Source: an uncultured Bacteroidales bacterium (GTDB lineage: Bacteria; Bacteroidota; Bacteroidia; Bacteroidales; ML635J-15). From it: a stretch of 51,065 bases of DNA. The position numbers and the translations under genes are program-made. Of this stretch, positions 1 through 8,666 are shown one piece after another (position 1 is the first letter of the stretch; every line of letters starts with the position of its first letter). The stretch lies in NCBI GenBank assembly GCA_937899245.1, contig CALDKB010000001.1, positions 1-51,065 on the forward strand, read 5' to 3'. The notes beneath the pieces are model-generated. The model did not search any database. It was given only the letters and a program-made list of their open reading frames with translations, and was not told the DNA's origin.

Positions 1-3000
1 CCTGCACCGCCACCGCCACCGCCATAACCTGGTGTGCCTTGTCCAGAAACTCCGGGAGTAAAGTATTGTCCGTAATCGGTATTGATAATGTTGCGAACTG
101 TACCTACCGAACCTGTAATACCAGTTTTGCCCGCATTGCCGTTTCCGCCGTTTCCGCCGTCTTCCGAATCGCAGTATGTGCCTGCATCAGCATTGGCACC
201 TATCGAGCCCTTGGAACCTCCGGTTCCATTTGTCGCATTGTAGTTCGCCGCATTGCTACCTATTGTTCCGCCGGCAGTAGCACCGTCGCCACCTTTTAGA
301 GCACCGCTACCTCCAGCAATTCTTCCGTTTGCCGCTGCGCCGGGCGCACCTTGTGCCCCTGCCTTTCCTTGTCCGGCAGCTCCCGGTTTCAGTTGGCATC
401 TGACAAATTCGTAGTTGGAGCAACTTGACAAATGTACCGCATAGTTGGAAATGCCATAGTTTGATGCCATGACTACTATTTGCTCCGACTCGGTAAGATT
501 CGGCTCAAATGTATATTTTAATCCGTAAGCCGGCTTAGTCGTTTCGTTGAATGTACAACCAATTTCCGATGTTTGTGTCGGTGGATTCTGCCAGTTGTCT
601 GTCGCATTTACGAAGATGGCGCTTCCGGACTGATAGTCCTTTATTCCCACACGAGGTGTATATGCCGTCTCGGTACATGGGTTTATGGAGCCGTAAATTA
701 TTTCAACACGGTTGCTCGTCTCGTAAATCTTTATTTGGAACGACTCATTAAATTCGGTTGTTCGGCACGAAGAATTAAATGGCGGTATTTGGAACCATTC
801 GACTGTGAGGATTCTATTTGGAGCTGTTCCGCTGACAAGATATTTAATGTTTGTGCCTTCGTTGTAGCGTGGCCATAAGTCGTGCATTAGAGCCATTATT
901 GAACTAGCAGCAGGTGCGCTGGAGTACGAAGAGTAGGCCGATGTGCCGAAAGTCATGTAACCGTTTGAACAAATTCCAAGTGGAGAGCCTTCAAAATATG
1001 TTGTTCCGCACATGGTGAAATTGAACGGCAATGCTATCTCGAAAGTTTTATCGTCGGTAAAGGAACCGGGATTTGTTCCCGTAGTGTTGATTGATGAGAA
1101 TCCTGAGTATGACGAGTTGAAATCCCATCCGCTGCAACTGTACATGTGTGATTCGATGCTTCCTGCCGGAAGGTCGTTCCTTGCATCTTCGGTTTCGATT
1201 GTAAGGTCGTGAAGTTTGAAGTTGCTTACAGCATTTCCTTCAATGGCAACAACAGCAGGAGCGGAAGCTGTTCCAAGAACGTTATCGTTGGTCCTTTTTA
1301 TTGTAGTGGCACCCGCCGTAGACTTTTTCTTAGTGAAATTGTCGAAATATCCGCCTTCGATGGTTATGTTGCTAACAAGTTCGATAGGGTAGTCGATTAA
1401 ATATGTCCCCTCTTCCATACGGATAATAGCGCCTGAACACTCCGACATGTTAAGAGCTGTGTATATGTCGGTTGGGTCGACTGGAGTCATTCCCGAGCCA
1501 CCACCATTGACGTTTACGTATACCACGTTGCAGTCGCCGACATTATTAGCATCGATAATTTCGACAAGAACAGAAGCCGATGCCGAGCAGCCAAGAGGGG
1601 TACTTACAGTAACTTGATATGTCGTCGATGTTGCCGGTGCCACGGTTGTTTCTGGCGAAGATGTTTCGTCGCTCCATGAGTAAGAGCAGTCTTCGCAGTC
1701 TGTAACAGATGTAGATAATGTTATTTCGCCTCCTGTACACAATCTTACTTGTCCGGGTTGGATGGCAACCGTAGGTGTTGGATGGACATTGGCTGTTACG
1801 CTTGTAAGGTCGGTGCAAGTGTTGGTTGTGTTAGTGCTGTTTTCCGGGTTGTATACAGTTGTGGTATTTGATACGGTAACATAATATGTTGTCGTAGTGG
1901 TGGGGTTTACGGTAGTTGTAGTTCCTGTTGTTCCGTTGCTCCATGCGAAAGTATTTGCGTTGTTTCCCGTTGCCGAAAGCAGAACAGTTTCTCCAGCGCA
2001 AATTTCAGAAGGTTGCAATGATGCTGATATGTTTTGTGGTTTTTGTGTTACAATTACGTATGTATAGAACGAATTTGTTCGGCTGGCGTTTGAGATTTTC
2101 AGTTCGTACCACCCCGACATGGTTGTTGTTGCGTTGTTCAATGTGATAGATGTTCCGGAGCCAACAGGTGTTCCTGTTGTCGCTTGGTTTGGTCCGTTGA
2201 AATACCATAGGTAGCTAGTGGCTCCAGACACATTAGCGCAAGAAAGGTTTAGGGAAGAACCTTCGCAAATAGGTGAGTTTGAAGTGATGTTTGCAATAAT
2301 GTCACAGTTGGTGGTGGCCTGGTTGCTTATCCAATTCTGATGTTGAGACTGGAACAGGATGGTGCCGGCTTGTTTTGAATAGTTTGTTATTAAGAATATG
2401 TACCACTGTCCGCTCTGAGCGTTTGGGATGTAGCACCATTCTGTGGCTTCGGTGGTGTAGCTGCAGTCGATTATGTTTCCAACAGGATATCCGCCCATAT
2501 CTCCGGAGTGGTTTCCGTTTGAAGGACGGTGGTTTCCGTTGTCGTCGTCATCGGTGTTAAGGCCTGCGGTACATTTTGATGCTAGCAGTTCTTCTGCGCT
2601 GGATGCAGAGAACGGTCCCCAGCAGACAAAGTCGATGTCGTATCCTTCGCTGTGTTCCATGTATATTAGCAGGTCGCCGGGCTGGTCGATGCGCATGTAG
2701 AACCAAGCGGGAGAGGGGGTTGTGTAGCAGCAGCCGATGTCGCTGCCTCCGCTACTGAAGTCGGTTGCTTGCGTACTGCTAGTTCCAGCAGGGAAAGAGT
2801 ATGCACCTTCGTCGGTACAGAAAGCCAGTGCCTGATTGCAGAAGTCGGCGCTGGTGCCGCTCCTCTGAAGTTTTTGCTGCAGTTCGTTGTAAAATTTGAC
2901 GTCTGCTCCTGAATACTTCAAGCTTGCATATTCTTCAATTTCGTCGGGAGTCATGTCGACTATTTTCTTTGCTTTTAATGTTTCCAGCCTTTCAAAATCG

Positions 3001-3101
3001 CTCTTCGATTGTGCGAATGTAATGGCTGGAAACATAATGGCAACAAAAATGCATAAGGTTGTGCATTTGATAAAGATTTTGTTGTGCGAAAAAATTAACA
3101 T
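1..3101 (-). CDS. giant secreted multidomain surface protein (N-terminal part; runs off left edge)
   Basis: An open frame runs from an ATG at 3101 to the window edge, about 1033 codons with no stop; the C terminus is missing. Residues 1-31 form a signal peptide ending near TFAQS. A Cys-rich first domain (about 85-270) resembles the lectin-like/CUB-like heads of Bacteroidetes surface proteins. Three Ig/PKD-like modules follow, each opening with a Cys-x-G-x motif (around 277, 364 and 454). From about 527 a beta-helix begins (TYLIDYPIEL, NITIEGGYF). A nidogen-like segment lies at about 657-850, after which the helix resumes. From about residue 900 the sequence is Gly/Ala-rich (GAAGQGKAGAQGAPG, GGNGGNG). 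It is probably a type IX-secreted or cell-surface adhesin-like protein; a sorting domain would lie outside the window. The function is not known. Domain names rest on motif reading only. Confidence 0.85.
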   Translation of the reverse strand, partial: MLIFSHNKIFIKCTTLCIFVAIMFPAITFAQSKSDFERLETLKAKKIVDMTPDEIEEYASLKYSGADVKFYNELQQKLQRSGTSADFCNQALAFCTDEGAYSFPAGTSSTQATDFSSGGSDIGCCYTTPSPAWFYMRIDQPGDLLIYMEHSEGYDIDFVCWGPFSASSAEELLASKCTAGLNTDDDDNGNHRPSNGNHSGDMGGYPVGNIIDCSYTTEATEWCYIPNAQSGQWYIFLITNYSKQAGTILFQSQHQNWISNQATTNCDIIANITSNSPICEGSSLNLSCANVSGATSYLWYFNGPNQATTGTPVGSGTSITLNNATTTMSGWYELKISNASRTNSFYTYVIVTQKPQNISASLQPSEICAGETVLLSATGNNANTFAWSNGTTGTTTTVNPTTTTTYYVTVSNTTTVYNPENSTNTTNTCTDLTSVTANVHPTPTVAIQPGQVRLCTGGEITLSTSVTDCEDCSYSWSDETSSPETTVAPATSTTYQVTVSTPLGCSASASVLVEIIDANNVGDCNVVYVNVNGGGSGMTPVDPTDIYTALNMSECSGAIIRMEEGTYLIDYPIELVSNITIEGGYFDNFTKKKSTAGATTIKRTNDNVLGTASAPAVVAIEGNAVSNFKLHDLTIETEDARNDLPAGSIESHMYSCSGWDFNSSYSGFSSINTTGTNPGSFTDDKTFEIALPFNFTMCGTTYFEGSPLGICSNGYMTFGTSAYSSYSSAPAASSIMALMHDLWPRYNEGTNIKYLVSGTAPNRILTVEWFQIPPFNSSCRTTEFNESFQIKIYETSNRVEIIYGSINPCTETAYTPRVGIKDYQSGSAIFVNATDNWQNPPTQTSEIGCTFNETTKPAYGLKYTFEPNLTESEQIVVMASNYGISNYAVHLSSCSNYEFVRCQLKPGAAGQGKAGAQGAPGAAANGRIAGGSGALKGGDGATAGGTIGSNAANYNATNGTGGSKGSIGANADAGTYCDSEDGGNGGNGNAGKTGITGSVGTVRNIINTDYGQYFTPGVSGQGTPGYGGGGGGA

Positions 3102-3502
3102 ATAGTTTCTATATTTTTTATTATTAAACTTCTATTGTATGAATATGTAAATCAACATTTGTATAGGATAGCTCCATTAACATCAACACATTGCCTATAC
3201 GAGTGTGCAATATATATATTTTTTTTATATGTACAAAGTATTTTCGCTAGTTTTTTTGTGCTGTAAAAGTAAACGGCAATTTGCTTCCGATGACGATGTG
3301 TTGGCGTCAAAAAAATAGCATGATATTCTCCAAACGATTCTGTTTGTTGGTCTATATTGCTGTGCGATAGTATGTTATGCACTTTTGAATTGTTGTGAAA
3401 ATATTAAAACAAAAAAAATTGCATTGACGAAAAAAGTAGTATCTTTGCAATCCAAAATTTTAGGAAAGAATTTAAATAATAATATAAAATTTAGAAAAAA
3501 AT
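3102..3502. other. 401-base intergenic region between divergent genes
   Basis: The region lies between the starts of the giant surface protein (leftward) and rpsT (rightward). It is very AT-rich and contains the rpsT promoter at its right end. No clear TAnnTTTG box is seen for the leftward gene; the nearest match (around 3233-3240) is one base short. A 76-codon minus-strand frame (3152-3382) lacks any recognisable feature and is judged chance. Confidence 0.6.
3419..3447 (+). promoter_or_regulatory. rpsT promoter (TTG / TATCTTTG)
   Basis: The -7 box TATCTTTG is at 3440-3447, with TTG at 3419-3421 and an 18-base spacer. This matches the Bacteroidetes primary sigma factor consensus. The leader to the rpsT ATG is about 50 bases. 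Confidence 0.7.
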
Positions 3503-3757
3503 ATGGCACATCATCAGTCAGCAAAGAAAAGAATCAGACAGATTGAAGCAAGAAGATTACACAACAAGTTTTATGCTCGTACATCTCGTAATGCTGTTCG
3601 CGCATTGAGAACAATTTCTGTAAAGTCTGAGGCAGAAGCAATGCTTCCAAAGGTTTCTAGAATGCTTGATAAGTTGGCAAAGAAGAATGTTATTCATGCT
3701 AACAAGGCAGCAAACCTTAAGTCTTCCTTGGCAAAACACGTAAACCAGTTAGCTTAA
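3503..3757 (+). CDS. rpsT: 30S ribosomal protein S20
   Basis: 84 residues, the usual length for bS20. It opens MAHHQSAKKRIRQIEARR, the typical Lys/Arg-rich N terminus that binds 16S rRNA, and ends with the helical segment KANKAANLKSSLAKHVNQL-like expected for the family. S20 binds the 5' domain of 16S rRNA early in small-subunit assembly. The gene has its own promoter and an intrinsic terminator right after the stop, so it is probably monocistronic. Confidence in identity is high. Confidence 0.97.
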   Translation: MAHHQSAKKRIRQIEARRLHNKFYARTSRNAVRALRTISVKSEAEAMLPKVSRMLDKLAKKNVIHANKAANLKSSLAKHVNQLA

Positions 3758-3782
3758 TTGGTTGTTAGTTTTTAAAATATTG

Positions 3783-3812
3783 CTGTTTCGCTTATATGCG
3801 AAGCAGTTTTTT
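3783..3812 (+). terminator. rpsT intrinsic terminator
   Basis: The stem CTGTTTCGC / GCGAAGCAG (one G-U pair) with a 6-base loop is followed by TTTTTTTG. It lies 25 bases after the rpsT stop and before the radC start. Confidence 0.8.
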
Positions 3813-3825
3813 TGTTTGTATATAT

Positions 3826-4515
3826 ATGAGCGATAAAAAAAGCATAAAGAACTGGGCAAAAGACGACCGTCCACGTGAGAAATTGATTTGCCATGGTCCG
3901 CAAGCTCTAAGTTCCGCAGAATTGCTAGCCATATTAATCGGTTCCGGAATAGGAAACAAGAGTGCGGTTGATTTGGCCCGCGAAATATTGAATGGCTGCG
4001 ACAATAAGATTGATTTCCTTTGCAAGTGCTCGTATAGCGATTTGTTGAAATATGAAGGTATTGGTGAGGCAAAGGCCGTATCGATAGTTGCTGCGCTGGA
4101 ATTGAGTCGCCGACGCGAAAATGCGGCACAGTTGCAAATTCATTCAAGCCGAGATATTTTTGAAATGCTCGTAGGTCGGATGCAGGATGTGTCGCACGAG
4201 GTTTCGTATGCCATTTACCTTACGCAGTCGCATGGAATAATAAAGATTGACAATGTCAGTAAGGGTGGAATCGACCAGACCGTTATTGATGTCAGGATTG
4301 TGATGGGCGAAGCATTACGATTGAATGCGTGTGCTATTGTGTTGGCACATAACCATCCGTCGGGAAATATCACTCCTAGTAGACTGGATGACAATTTGAC
4401 GCAGACTTTTTGTGATGCCTGCAAAATTCTCAATGTCCGATTTGTCGATCATCTGATAATTGCTGGCAACGGACTTGGCTATTACAGTTATCGCGACAGC
4501 GGTAGGATTATTTAG
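3826..4515 (+). CDS. radC: RadC family protein (JAB/MPN domain)
   Basis: 229 residues from the ATG at 3826. The in-frame ATG at 3796 lies inside the rpsT terminator loop and is rejected. The N-terminal part carries a helix-hairpin-helix-like segment (YEGIGEAKAVSIVAALEL). The C-terminal MPN domain has the JAMM metal-site residues: His175-Asn-His177-Pro-Ser-Gly followed by an Asp in SRLDDN. The family is named for DNA repair, but its actual role is unsettled. The 3' end overlaps the convergent era gene by 8 bases. Confidence 0.93.
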   Translation: MSDKKSIKNWAKDDRPREKLICHGPQALSSAELLAILIGSGIGNKSAVDLAREILNGCDNKIDFLCKCSYSDLLKYEGIGEAKAVSIVAALELSRRRENAAQLQIHSSRDIFEMLVGRMQDVSHEVSYAIYLTQSHGIIKIDNVSKGGIDQTVIDVRIVMGEALRLNACAIVLAHNHPSGNITPSRLDDNLTQTFCDACKILNVRFVDHLIIAGNGLGYYSYRDSGRII

Positions 4516-5392
4516 GCATTCCGTATCCGAAATTTGTCAGGTCTCTTTCGTTGCTCCTCCAGTTTTTTTCAACCTTGACAAAGGTCTCGAGATAAATCTT
4601 TTTTCCAAAGAATTTTTCGATATCTATCCTGGCCTCAGTGCCGACCTTTTTGATTGCAGCACCCTTGTTGCCAATTATAATGCCCTTTTGAGACTGCCGC
4701 TCTACAATAATTACAGACTTTATCCTTATGATGTCGTCGCTTTCCTTGAATTCCTCAATTGAAACTTCGCACGAATAAGGTATTTCCTTCTGGTAGTTTA
4801 GAAAGATTTTCTCGCGGATAATTTCCGAAACGATAAATCGTTCGGTCTTGTCGGTAAGTTGATCCTTCGGAAACCATGCTGGACCTTCTGGAAGTATTGA
4901 AACAACTTCCTTGAATACATTTTCTACGTTAATGTTATTCAATGCTGAAATCTCAAAAATCTTTGCGTTTGGAAGACGTACTTCCCAGAATAGGCGCAAG
5001 TTTTCAAGCTGCTCAGGTGTTGCAAGGTCTATTTTGTTAATTATGCACAGCACAGGGACCTTGACTTTGCTAAGCCGCTCAATATATTCTACGTTTTTTT
5101 CTGGCGATTCGACAACATCGGTGACGTACAGGAATATGTCGGCGTCGTCGAAGGAAACGGAAACGAATTCCATCATTTTTTCCTGTAGCTTGTAGTTGGG
5201 CTTAATGATGCCCGGGGTGTCGCTATATACAATTTGGAAATCATCGCCGTTGACGATGCCGAGTATTCTGTGGCGTGTTGTTTGTGACTTTGAGGTTATT
5301 ATGGAGATTTTTTCTCCAACCAATTCGTTCATTAATGTTGACTTTCCAACATTTGGATTGCCAATTATGTTTACAAAACCTGACTTGTGCAT
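4508..5392 (-). CDS. era: GTPase Era
   Basis: 294 residues. The G1 motif is GNPNVGKST, G3 is DTPG, and G4 is NKID. A C-terminal KH domain (IIGNKGAAIKKVGTEAR) binds the 3' end of 16S rRNA. Era is an essential ribosome-assembly GTPase acting on the 30S subunit. The start is placed at ATG 5392 (MHKSGFVNI); an in-frame ATG at 5416 lies inside the -7 box TATTTTTG (5414-5421), so it cannot be the usual start. The 3' end overlaps radC tail-to-tail. Confidence 0.96.
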   Translation of the reverse strand: MHKSGFVNIIGNPNVGKSTLMNELVGEKISIITSKSQTTRHRILGIVNGDDFQIVYSDTPGIIKPNYKLQEKMMEFVSVSFDDADIFLYVTDVVESPEKNVEYIERLSKVKVPVLCIINKIDLATPEQLENLRLFWEVRLPNAKIFEISALNNINVENVFKEVVSILPEGPAWFPKDQLTDKTERFIVSEIIREKIFLNYQKEIPYSCEVSIEEFKESDDIIRIKSVIIVERQSQKGIIIGNKGAAIKKVGTEARIDIEKFFGKKIYLETFVKVEKNWRSNERDLTNFGYGMPK

Positions 5393-5413
5393 TGTGTAAT
5401 AAAATCTATACCG

Positions 5414-5421
5414 CAAAAATA
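5414..5421 (-). promoter_or_regulatory. era -7 promoter box
   Basis: TATTTTTG is read on the minus strand, 22 bases upstream of the chosen era ATG. It lies just past the stop of the receiver gene. The -33 element is weak (TTTG at 5445-5448, spacer 23). The box excludes the longer era reading frame. Confidence 0.55.
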
Positions 5422-5424
5422 AGA

Positions 5425-5775
5425 TTATTTTGCGTACCTTTTAACAAAATCAAGAAGTTGTTCTCGGTTTATCGGTTTTGCAAGAAAGTTTGCGAATAGG
5501 CTATATTCCAGGTCCTCGATGTTGTCTTTTGCCGAAGATGCAATTACCGAAATGTTTGGAGTGTCACGCCTGATTTGTTTTGTTGTTTCTATTCCGTCAA
5601 TCCCCGACATTTTAATGTCCATAATGATAAGCGAATAGTTCTTGCTCTTGTTCATTTCAAGGGCGCGATAACCGTTTTCGGCATATTCAACGTTATAGTT
5701 GTTGCGATTCAAAATTGCTTTCAGCAACTTGAAGTTTATCGGTTCGTCATCTACAACTAAAATCGGCTTATCCAT
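5425..5775 (-). CDS. stand-alone response-regulator receiver protein
   Basis: 116 residues made up entirely of one CheY-like receiver domain, with no output domain. Acidic pocket Asp9/Asp10, phospho-acceptor Asp53 (LIIMDIKMSG), Ser80 and Lys100 (LAKPI) are all present, so phosphorylation should be possible. Single-domain receivers act by protein contact or as phosphorelay intermediates. No histidine kinase is encoded nearby, so the partner is unknown. It has its own promoter (5798-5828), and era follows 32 bases after its stop. Confidence 0.92.
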   Translation of the reverse strand: MDKPILVVDDEPINFKLLKAILNRNNYNVEYAENGYRALEMNKSKNYSLIIMDIKMSGIDGIETTKQIRRDTPNISVIASSAKDNIEDLEYSLFANFLAKPINREQLLDFVKRYAK

Positions 5776-5797
5776 ATAAGATAGATATTTTGTCTTG

Positions 5798-5828
5798 CAA
5801 ATATATTGGTTATTTTTAATAAAGACAA
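5798..5828 (-). promoter_or_regulatory. receiver-gene promoter
   Basis: The -7 box TATATTTG (minus strand, 5798-5805) has ATTG about 20 bases upstream. The leader to the ATG is about 20 bases. Confidence 0.55.
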
Positions 5829-5938
5829 TTTTTTTTGTGACAAATGAATATTGTGGTATAAGAAAAGGAAACTTATTTGTTCTGTTTTGTTTTGTTCGAC
5901 GGGTGGAGCCTGTATGTGTGGACGAAAATACTTTTTTG

Positions 5939-5970
5939 TTGATGTTTCAAATAAATAATTATTATTTTTG
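5939..5970 (+). promoter_or_regulatory. promoter of the FabZ/KAS/glycosyltransferase operon
   Basis: The -7 box TATTTTTG is at 5963-5970 with TTG at 5939-5941 (spacer 21). The first gene starts 20 bases downstream. Confidence 0.55.
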
Positions 5971-5990
5971 TTTACAAACTTTTGCTGTTA

Positions 5991-6440
5991 ATGAACAAAA
6001 ATCTTTCGTCAAGAATAATTTCAAGAATGCCATACGGAAATGATTTCCTGTTTGTGGATTGCATTTCGTATGTTGACGAAAATCGAATTGTCGGCAACTA
6101 TACTTTCCGTTGTGATGCTCCATTTTATTCAAGTCACTATCTGCACCGTCCGGTTACGCCGGGAGTCTTGCTTCTAGAATGTATGGGACAGATTGGCCTT
6201 GTGTGCCACATGGTTTATATGGAGAAGTTGTACGACAGCGAGCAATTGTTCTCGCCGGTACTGTCCACTGTAGAAGTTTCGTTTCTCAGAAATGTGGCTC
6301 CAGGCGAGAAGGTCGAGGTTGAAGCACAAAGGTTGTATTATCGTGGAGGTGTGCTAAAGTCGCGCATTGTGTTAAAGAATTCATCGGGGGAGGAATGCCT
6401 GACGGCAATAGCCCAGTTAAAAATTGAATATGATAGGTAA
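5991..6440 (+). CDS. 3-hydroxyacyl-ACP dehydratase (FabZ-like hotdog protein)
   Basis: 149 residues from ATG 5991; a TTG at 5982 is possible but less likely. The hotdog-fold signature is clear: His in SSHYLHRPVTPG followed by LLLECMGQ supplies the catalytic His and Glu of FabZ/FabA. The predicted reaction is dehydration of 3-hydroxyacyl-ACP to enoyl-ACP. It lacks the usual housekeeping context (lpxA/lpxD or a bifunctional LpxC). It overlaps a ketoacyl synthase by 11 bases, so it probably belongs to a dedicated acyl-chain pathway. The substrate cannot be read from the sequence. Confidence 0.85.
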   Translation: MNKNLSSRIISRMPYGNDFLFVDCISYVDENRIVGNYTFRCDAPFYSSHYLHRPVTPGVLLLECMGQIGLVCHMVYMEKLYDSEQLFSPVLSTVEVSFLRNVAPGEKVEVEAQRLYYRGGVLKSRIVLKNSSGEECLTAIAQLKIEYDR

Positions 6441-7707
6441 CAGGGTTGTAATAACAGGGTTGGGCGTTGTGAGCCCTATAGGTTCCAATGTGCGCGATTT
6501 CCTTTCAAACTTGTATTTCGGGAAGTCGGGAATAATCTATGCTGAAGATTTGGAGGCCAAAAATTTTGCCTGTCGCGTAGCTGGAATACCGCAGCCGGTG
6601 GACCATGATCAAGAACTTGTAGAAAGGGTGTTGCCTGATTTTGGCGACAAGGCCATAAAATATGCTTTGTATGCAGGAATAGAGGCTTGGCGTGATGCAG
6701 GTCTTCAGATACAGGATGCTTATTCTCGCTCTACGTTGGACAGGGCTTCTGTAATTGTTGGAAGCACGTGTTGCGGCTATGAGTATTTTGAACGCATGGT
6801 AGATATGATTCGTAATGGTCAGTCTAAGCGGCTTGGAAGCTGGTTTGTGGTAAATACTATGCATAGCGGACCTGCTACATTTCTGGCAAATTTGTTGTCT
6901 ATTTCGGGAAAAGCCGAAACGAATTCCTTGGCATGTGCAACAGGGACGGAATCTATTTATAAGGCATACGAATCTGTTGCGGGTGGCGAATCCGACATTG
7001 TACTTGCTGGAGGGTGCGATCCAGATTCCGCATATGTATGGGCCGGATTTGATGCAATGCGATTGCTATGTAGAGATGGTAACAACAACCCGGCGGAGGC
7101 AAGCAGGCCAATGAGCGGGTTGGCAAAAGGCTTTGTCCCGTCGGCAGGCGCCGGAATGCTTGTGCTTGAAAAATACGAGCATGCTATTTTGCGAGGTGCT
7201 AAGATATATGCCGAAATCGTTGGCGGATGCGTGAATTCTGGCGGACAGAGAGATGGCGGAAGTATGACTATGCCAAATTCGGCCAAGGTTGTCGAATGTA
7301 TGCGTAAGGCGATTGATGCTGCCGGAATTGAACCTTCGTCAATTGACTATATAAACGGGCATCTTACATCTACGGCAGCCGATGCGGTTGAAATTGCAAA
7401 CTGGTGCAAGGCTTTGAATCTGAAGTCTGATTATCCGTTTATAAACTCCACAAAGTCGCTTGTAGGCCATGCCTTGGGTGCTGCTGGCACTATCGAAATG
7501 GTTGCAACAGTATTGCAGATGAATAATAATTTTGTACATGCTTCGCAAAATTGCATGCCATTGCATCCCGAGATCGCAAGGATTTATGATACAAGTAAAA
7601 TTCCAGTGCAAAGGGTTGATAATGTGAAAATAAACTATGCAATAAAGGCTGGCTTTGGCTTCGGTGACGTAAATGCTTGTGTTGTACTAAAAAATTATCA
7701 GGGCTAA
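6430..7707 (+). CDS. beta-ketoacyl-ACP synthase, FabF/KAS II-like
   Basis: 425 residues from ATG 6430. Thiolase fold with nucleophile Cys169 (LACATGTESI) and both catalytic histidines (NGHLTST and VGHALGAAG). The elongating KAS consensus around the first His is usually N-x-HGT-S-T; here Gly is replaced by Leu. It catalyses Claisen condensation of acyl groups with malonyl-ACP. It overlaps the dehydratase start-to-stop, and its TAA shares a base with the next ATG, so the four genes are translationally coupled. There is no ketoreductase or acyl carrier protein here, so those must come from elsewhere. Confidence 0.9.
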   Translation: MIGNRVVITGLGVVSPIGSNVRDFLSNLYFGKSGIIYAEDLEAKNFACRVAGIPQPVDHDQELVERVLPDFGDKAIKYALYAGIEAWRDAGLQIQDAYSRSTLDRASVIVGSTCCGYEYFERMVDMIRNGQSKRLGSWFVVNTMHSGPATFLANLLSISGKAETNSLACATGTESIYKAYESVAGGESDIVLAGGCDPDSAYVWAGFDAMRLLCRDGNNNPAEASRPMSGLAKGFVPSAGAGMLVLEKYEHAILRGAKIYAEIVGGCVNSGGQRDGGSMTMPNSAKVVECMRKAIDAAGIEPSSIDYINGHLTSTAADAVEIANWCKALNLKSDYPFINSTKSLVGHALGAAGTIEMVATVLQMNNNFVHASQNCMPLHPEIARIYDTSKIPVQRVDNVKINYAIKAGFGFGDVNACVVLKNYQG

Positions 7708-8666
7708 TGACTGAAAACATATTGTCGATATTGATATTTACGCATAATCATGAGCAATTTATTGAGCGTTGCATCGGCTCGGTATTGAATCAAAAATGCG
7801 AATATAGTTTTTGCCTTCATGTTTTTGACGATGCATCTGTTGATAATACTGCTAGTATTGCCGAAAGATTTGCAGAAGAATATCCTGATAAGGTTTTTTT
7901 GCATGCGAGCAAGGCTAATATGGGCGTATTGCATTCGGCAAAAATGGCGCTTGCTATAGAAAAAACCAAGTACATTGCATTTTTGGACGGTGATGACTAT
8001 TGGTGCTACGATGGGAAACTACAGGCGCAACTAGATTTCTTGGAAAAAAACGATGATTATGCGGGCTGTTTCCATGATGCCGAGATACATCATCTTGCAT
8101 TGGCAGGCGATGAGGAATTTCAAAAGAAAACGAAATCAAACTGGAAGACATATTCGCAAATAAATAAGTATTATGCTGATTTCGAACCGCACATGCTGGT
8201 TTGCAGGACAATTATTCCAACGTCGTCATTGATAACACGTTGGCGTAATATTGATACTTTTATTCGGAACTATAACCTTGGCGTGTTGTCGTTTAGCTGG
8301 GCTGTTGACCTGGAGCAGATTCGCAATTCAAGGTTCAGGTACTTTAACGAATGCTGGTCGGTTTATAACGATCATCCAGAAGGCGCATCGAAAAGGTATG
8401 GTGTGATGGATTTCAAGCGAAGCAATATCAGAATCCTTGAATCGTTGCTCAAAGATGACTTCTATCGGTTCTACGCACCGGAAATCTATCAGACAATATG
8501 TTCCGAATTTCGCATGATTATCAAAAGCGACGAGGCTTTGCGTATGTCGAAGCGTGAATATAAGCATCTGCTTTTCGAGTACAGAAAATATCAGAAACAG
8601 GAAATCAAGGTTGAGCGCAAGCAGTATTTGCGTGATTATGATTATGTGAACAACAATAATGAATAA
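7707..8666 (+). CDS. family 2 glycosyltransferase
   Basis: 319 residues from ATG 7707 (TAATG overlap with the KAS stop). GT-A fold, with an N-terminal ILIFTHNHEQFIERCIGSVL segment, the nucleotide-site Asp in HVFDDASVDNT, and the metal-binding FLDGDDYW. Family 2 enzymes transfer a sugar from an NDP-sugar to a lipid- or glycan-linked acceptor at the cytoplasmic face. No membrane helix is evident. The acceptor is unknown; the operon suggests an acylated glycolipid or lipid-linked glycan. Confidence 0.9.
   Translation: MTENILSILIFTHNHEQFIERCIGSVLNQKCEYSFCLHVFDDASVDNTASIAERFAEEYPDKVFLHASKANMGVLHSAKMALAIEKTKYIAFLDGDDYWCYDGKLQAQLDFLEKNDDYAGCFHDAEIHHLALAGDEEFQKKTKSNWKTYSQINKYYADFEPHMLVCRTIIPTSSLITRWRNIDTFIRNYNLGVLSFSWAVDLEQIRNSRFRYFNECWSVYNDHPEGASKRYGVMDFKRSNIRILESLLKDDFYRFYAPEIYQTICSEFRMIIKSDEALRMSKREYKHLLFEYRKYQKQEIKVERKQYLRDYDYVNNNNE

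Noticed and set aside
3152..3382. A 76-codon minus-strand frame between the surface-protein gene and rpsT
   Set aside because: No signal, motif or start context; composition fits chance in AT-rich intergenic DNA.
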